Source: a virus. Taken from it: 31,183 nucleotides of DNA. The notes under the pieces are model-generated. The model saw nothing but the letters and a program-made list of their open reading frames with translations, was not told the DNA's origin and searched no databases. The stretch is from IMG/VR virus record IMGVR_UViG_3300037504_000584, positions 1-31,183 of that record; one strand, 5' to 3'. The first letter of the stretch is position 1. The number at the start of each line of letters is the position of its first letter. A program made the translations under genes and the position numbers. Of the stretch, positions 29,527 to 31,183 are shown one piece after another.

Positions 29527-29993
29527 CCATCGATGTCGGGATTGGCGGCCCAGGCCTCAGCCTTCTGGTTTACGTGATTTTCGTCGTAGCCGTAGGGGTC
29601 TTCTTCGGCGGTGAAATAGGTCGTGGCGGCAATCTTGAGGGCAATCTCAGGCTCGCTAATCCATTGCGTACGTTCCTGCAAGTCGGTGAGGAGTCGGGAG
29701 GCCTCGACGATGTCGGGCTGAGCTCGGTTGAGGGCGCTCTTAATCGCCTTGAGGGTGACTTGCAGCAACTCATCGGTGCAACGGTATTCAAGCTGCCGGT
29801 AAAGGCGCATAAGAGCCAGGGCGCGCAGGCAGCCCAGGTTCCAAGGCTCAGCGAATTGGTAATGCGCTTTGCCCTGGATGTGTAAGGCATACGTGATGGT
29901 ATGCTCTTTGTCGGGGAAGGCCTGCTCGGGCGGCGGGGCTTTGCTGGGAGCCTTGCCGGTGAAGTTGTTGTCTATGGTCTGTGGTTCGGCCAT
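29238..29993 (-). CDS. Tail assembly chaperone (G-like), frame-0 product, 251 aa
   Basis: ATG 29993, TGA-type stop at 29238. It is first in the tail operon and immediately upstream of the tape measure, the position of G/GT chaperones that bind the tape measure and recruit tail tube protein. The N-terminal ~155 residues are a helical domain (WNLGCLRALALMRLYRQLEYRCTDELLQVTLKAIKSALNRAQP, SRLLTDLQERTQWISEPEIALKIAATTYF). Codons 156-159 lie on GGT TTT TTT TTG, a classical slippery site. After it this frame continues another ~93 codons (LRLPLSEYVDWPAFFKI...). The same DNA is also open in the -1 frame to 29215. TATATTGC six bases before the ATG resembles a weak -7 element. Confidence 0.75.
   Translation of the reverse strand: MAEPQTIDNNFTGKAPSKAPPPEQAFPDKEHTITYALHIQGKAHYQFAEPWNLGCLRALALMRLYRQLEYRCTDELLQVTLKAIKSALNRAQPDIVEASRLLTDLQERTQWISEPEIALKIAATTYFTAEEDPYGYDENHVNQKAEAWAANPDIDGFFLRLPLSEYVDWPAFFKISTPLYLAEVRMKETRMLRRVSQMLSEEYADESDRAWLQSRLAALQSTMQQSVWGLKNSLNSLTTAEPKPSNKNNAS
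29518..29526 (-). other. Slippery U9 run: candidate -1 frameshift site
   Basis: Nine A on the plus strand give GGTTTTTTTTTG on the minus strand, read in frame 0 as GGT TTT TTT TTG at codons 156-159. T-TTT-TTT is a canonical -1 heptamer (X XXY YYZ). The homopolymer could also support transcriptional slippage. No convincing downstream stem-loop was seen by eye. Confidence 0.7.
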
Positions 29994-30002
29994 AAGTGCA
30001 AT

Positions 30003-30040
30003 ATAATAAAAACCGCCCTGCCCGTTGTGAGCAGGACGGT
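30003..30040 (-). terminator. Rho-independent terminator just upstream of the tail operon
   Basis: On the minus strand ACCGTCCTGC, a 9-nt loop and GCAGGGCGGT pair over 10 bp (one G-U) and are followed by TTTTTATTATAT. It ends about 10 bases before the ATG of the chaperone gene at 29993, insulating the tail operon from upstream transcription. Confidence 0.85.
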
Positions 30041-30077
30041 GCGACTATCGAACACAGACGCGTTCTTGACCACAGCC

Positions 30078-30188
30078 GCAAGGTACAAAAAACCCCGCCA
30101 AACGGCGGGGCGCTTCAACCATTCATCTGTCCCGAATCCATTCTTCAACGGGTGAAACAATGAATTACCGGCAAGGTACAAAAAACCC
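30078..30188. repeat. 18-bp direct repeat flanking tandem terminators
   Basis: GCAAGGTACAAAAAACCC occurs at 30078-30095 and again at 30171-30188. In each copy the A-run is the minus-strand U-tract of the adjoining terminator and the CCC begins its stem. The 12 bases past the U-tract are also conserved, which is not needed for termination. Confidence 0.9.
30087..30110 (-). terminator. Rho-independent terminator (second of three)
   Basis: On the minus strand CCCCGCC, a GTTT loop and GGCGGGG form a 7-bp all-GC stem followed by TTTTTT. Confidence 0.85.
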
Positions 30189-30218
30189 TCTCCCCGAGAG
30201 AGCGCAGGGGGGAGAGGG
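30180..30218 (-). terminator. Rho-independent terminator (first encountered of three)
   Basis: On the minus strand CCCTCTCCCC, a 13-nt loop and GGGGAGAGGG form a 10-bp stem followed by TTTTTT. It ends the transcript of the small-gene cassette, whose last stop is at 30245. Confidence 0.85.
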
Positions 30219-30244
30219 CGGAGTCAAATGCCACAAAATGAGTA

Positions 30245-30571
30245 CTACGCCAAGTTAGCAATTTCAGGGAAAAAACCCTCGGGCCGCACCTTGAGGCGCA
30301 AAAAATCTATTGCTGTGGCCTGGCGGAGTTCCGTTTCTGGAACGATGCCGTGTGTCCTATCAAAAGGGTACGAACAAAATCGGCTGTTCTTCAAACGAGA
30401 GGCTTTGAGAACGTTTAGCCAGAGGTGGCGAACACCTTCTTCATCCTCCCATTGGATACAATCAGTCAGGGGTCTGTGAGTGTATAGGATAGCCGAACCC
30501 TTATGGACAAAAAGCCCAGGATTCCAGTGAGAAAATTGCTTGTTCCAAGTGGTTTCGCTTAAGAGTGTCAT
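30245..30571 (-). CDS. Hypothetical protein, 108 aa
   Basis: ATG 30571 is preferred over an upstream alternative start, because a 27-bp leader at 30569-30595 is shared with the next gene up (30860) and ends exactly at this ATG. The protein is soluble, rich in Trp, His, Arg and Leu (begins MTLLSETTWNKQF; RHLWLNVLKASRLKNSRF; LRQATAIDFLRLKVRPEG). No domain is recognised. It lies outside the structural operons, between a terminator array and another small gene, as expected for a host-interaction or regulatory accessory gene, but this is not shown. Confidence 0.65.
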   Translation of the reverse strand: MTLLSETTWNKQFSHWNPGLFVHKGSAILYTHRPLTDCIQWEDEEGVRHLWLNVLKASRLKNSRFCSYPFDRTHGIVPETELRQATAIDFLRLKVRPEGFFPEIANLA

Positions 30572-30595
30572 AGTGTTTTGGGGTTTCGTGGTGAA
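30569..30595 (-). promoter_or_regulatory. Repeated gene leader, copy 1
   Basis: On the minus strand TTCACCACGAAACCCCAAAACACTATG ends at the start codon. Copy 2 at 30858-30884 differs at three of 27 positions and also ends at an ATG. The core CCACGAAACCCC recurs at 30909-30921. It has no Shine-Dalgarno match and may be a translation or transcription leader. Confidence 0.6.
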
Positions 30596-30608
30596 TTTTG
30601 TGTGGGAT

Positions 30609-30860
30609 TTAGTGTACCTCTCGGAAACGCTGCTGCTTGTAGTCCCAAGCAGCGCCCTCATCGATTATCTCTTGCTCAGCGAGGCGTTTTGAAACAGCCG
30701 CGTGAGCACCGATTGCATCCATTAGCTCGGCCAACTCCGAAGAGGTAAGCTTGGTAATCGTGGGACCGGGAACCGAATTCAGGATTGCTTCAAAGGTTCT
30801 GGGATACTTTCCGACTTCCGCTTTTTCGAGAGCTCGATTGATTTTTATGCTGTGATTCAT
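30609..30860 (-). CDS. Hypothetical protein, 83 aa
   Basis: ATG 30860, selected because it directly follows the leader repeat at 30858-30884 and avoids translating through the terminator at 30882-30911, which a longer frame would do. The protein is helical and charged (KINRALEKAEVGKYPRTFEAILNSVPG; SSELAELMDAIGAHAAVSKRLAEQEIIDEGAAWDYKQQRF), without Cys, signal or membrane segment. I do not recognise the family. It shares its leader, but no clear protein similarity, with the 108-aa gene downstream. Confidence 0.65.
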   Translation of the reverse strand: MNHSIKINRALEKAEVGKYPRTFEAILNSVPGPTITKLTSSELAELMDAIGAHAAVSKRLAEQEIIDEGAAWDYKQQRFREVH

Positions 30861-30884
30861 CGTGTCTTGGGGTTTTGTGGTGAA
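30858..30884 (-). promoter_or_regulatory. Repeated gene leader, copy 2
   Basis: TTCACCACAAAACCCCAAGACACGATG on the minus strand starts within the U-tract of the terminator at 30882-30911 and ends at the ATG of the 83-aa gene. It matches copy 1 at 24 of 27 positions. A shorter AAACCCCAA also lies upstream of the 541-aa tail gene (about 20070-20079). Confidence 0.6.
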
Positions 30885-30911
30885 AAAAAGGCCCGCCCCC
30901 GAAGGGGCGGG
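30882..30911 (-). terminator. Rho-independent terminator with UUCG tetraloop
   Basis: On the minus strand CCCGCCCC, TTCG and GGGGCGGG form an 8-bp all-GC stem closed by an extra-stable C(UUCG)G loop, followed by CC and TTTTTTT. It lies just after the stop codon of the partial gene ending at 30922. Confidence 0.9.
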
Positions 30912-30921
30912 GTTTCGTGGT

Positions 30922-31182
30922 TTACCAGCCGTCTTCGCCGGCGAGCGCGAATCCAAATCCGCGCGCGTAGTCTTGAATCCAGCTTGTGTGTTCGCGGCAA
31001 CCGTTACTGATTGTCCTGACGTCTCGCGTAATTTCTACTAAATGACTCAGCCATTGAAGGCGACGGAACAGGCGCTTGAGCTCCTTCTCCTCTTTGCGCC
31101 GGTCGCGCTCGGGCTGCGCCTGCAGCTTAACAAGCTTGCGGTAGGTGTAAATGACGTAGTAGGCGGCGCTATCGAGCGGGGT
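30922..31182 (-). CDS. Unknown protein, 3' part only (enters from window end)
   Basis: An open frame reads 86 codons from the window edge to TAA at 30922. The start is outside. The visible protein is helical and strongly basic in its middle (YRKLVKLQAQPERDRRKEEKELKRLFRRLQ), then has WLSHLVEITRDVRTISNG and an aromatic/Gly end (WIQDYARGFGFALAGEDGW). No family is recognised. The UUCG-loop terminator follows 11 bases after the stop, which supports the frame as a real gene end. Confidence 0.7.
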   Translation of the reverse strand, partial: TPLDSAAYYVIYTYRKLVKLQAQPERDRRKEEKELKRLFRRLQWLSHLVEITRDVRTISNGCREHTSWIQDYARGFGFALAGEDGW

Positions 31183-31183
31183 C

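Larger units (their letters stand above)
29994..30244. other. 251-bp non-coding region holding three tandem terminators
   Basis: No believable gene is seen in this gap. It holds three minus-strand terminators (30003-30040, 30087-30110, 30180-30218) and an 18-bp direct repeat. The 30111-30170 stretch between terminators shows only loose CTTCAAC repeats. Open frames crossing the region would have to run through hairpins and start with TTG. Confidence 0.8.

Noticed and set aside
29972-30181. 69-codon minus-strand frame across the terminator array
   Set aside because: It starts with TTG in a U-tract, runs through two terminator hairpins and overlaps the chaperone start.
30078-30188. Promoters formed by TACCTTGC in the two 18-bp repeats
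   Set aside because: The boxes lack a base of TAnnTTTG and no TTG lies 17-23 bases upstream, so they are reported only as repeats.
1-31183. tRNA genes, CRISPR arrays, insertion sequences, integrase/att sites, diversity-generating retroelement
   Set aside because: No tRNA-like TPsiC segment, spaced repeat array, transposase, integrase or reverse-transcriptase motif was seen on reading either strand.

Overview
The window looks like part of the genome of a long-tailed, non-contractile (siphovirus-type) phage or prophage. Essentially every convincing gene lies on the minus strand, so transcription runs from high to low coordinates. Packing is very tight: many ATGA or TAATG stop/start overlaps, and non-coding DNA confined mostly to hairpins. 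Two things point to a Bacteroidota host. The translation starts I inspected lack Shine-Dalgarno sequences, and two promoters fit the Bacteroidota pattern TTG-N20-TAnnTTTG (positions 104-134 and 6062-6092). No integrase, immunity repressor, tRNA or CRISPR is visible, so lifestyle and species cannot be decided here.

Layout in order of transcription. (1) 31182-30245: a cassette of small unknown genes with a UUCG-loop terminator and a repeated leader sequence, followed by a 251-bp non-coding stretch holding three tandem terminators. (2) 29993-18431: the tail module. It holds a tail-assembly chaperone with an apparent -1 frameshift site, a 1379-aa tape measure, two large Cys-rich tail or hub proteins, and a tail protein with Ig-like domains. 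It ends at a terminator. (3) 18365-10918: the head module, with portal (carrying a DnaJ-type zinc-binding insert), minor head protein, scaffold, major capsid protein and connector or completion proteins, including a 37-aa micro-gene. (4) 10924-9175: lysis genes, with two small membrane proteins, a candidate unimolecular spanin and a T7-lysozyme-like amidase. (5) 9178-7531: small and large terminase, followed by a 134-aa unknown and a beta-helix spike-like protein, then a strong terminator at about 6100. (6) 6053-2811: recombination genes (NinB-like, AAA ATPase, PD-(D/E)XK nuclease, one unknown) and a terminator. (7) 2756-1: replication genes (winged-helix initiator-like protein, an unknown in the helicase-loader position, a RuvC-like resolvase), a small unknown, then an inverted repeat overlapping a promoter that drives a gene leaving the window.

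The most notable signals are: (a) a U9 slippery run in the chaperone gene, with two ~95-100-codon reading frames open downstream, the -1 frame containing no Met codon; (b) three perfect 16-bp direct repeats beside an AT-rich stretch inside the initiator-like gene, a lambda-O-like candidate origin; (c) a 14-bp operator-like sequence shared by two promoters about 6 kb apart; (d) a CXXCXGXG zinc-binding insert in the portal; (e) a candidate u-spanin; and (f) an 83-bp gene overlap that encodes the RuvC catalytic motif and another protein's C-terminus in two frames. All functional assignments are from reading motifs and context. No database search was run.
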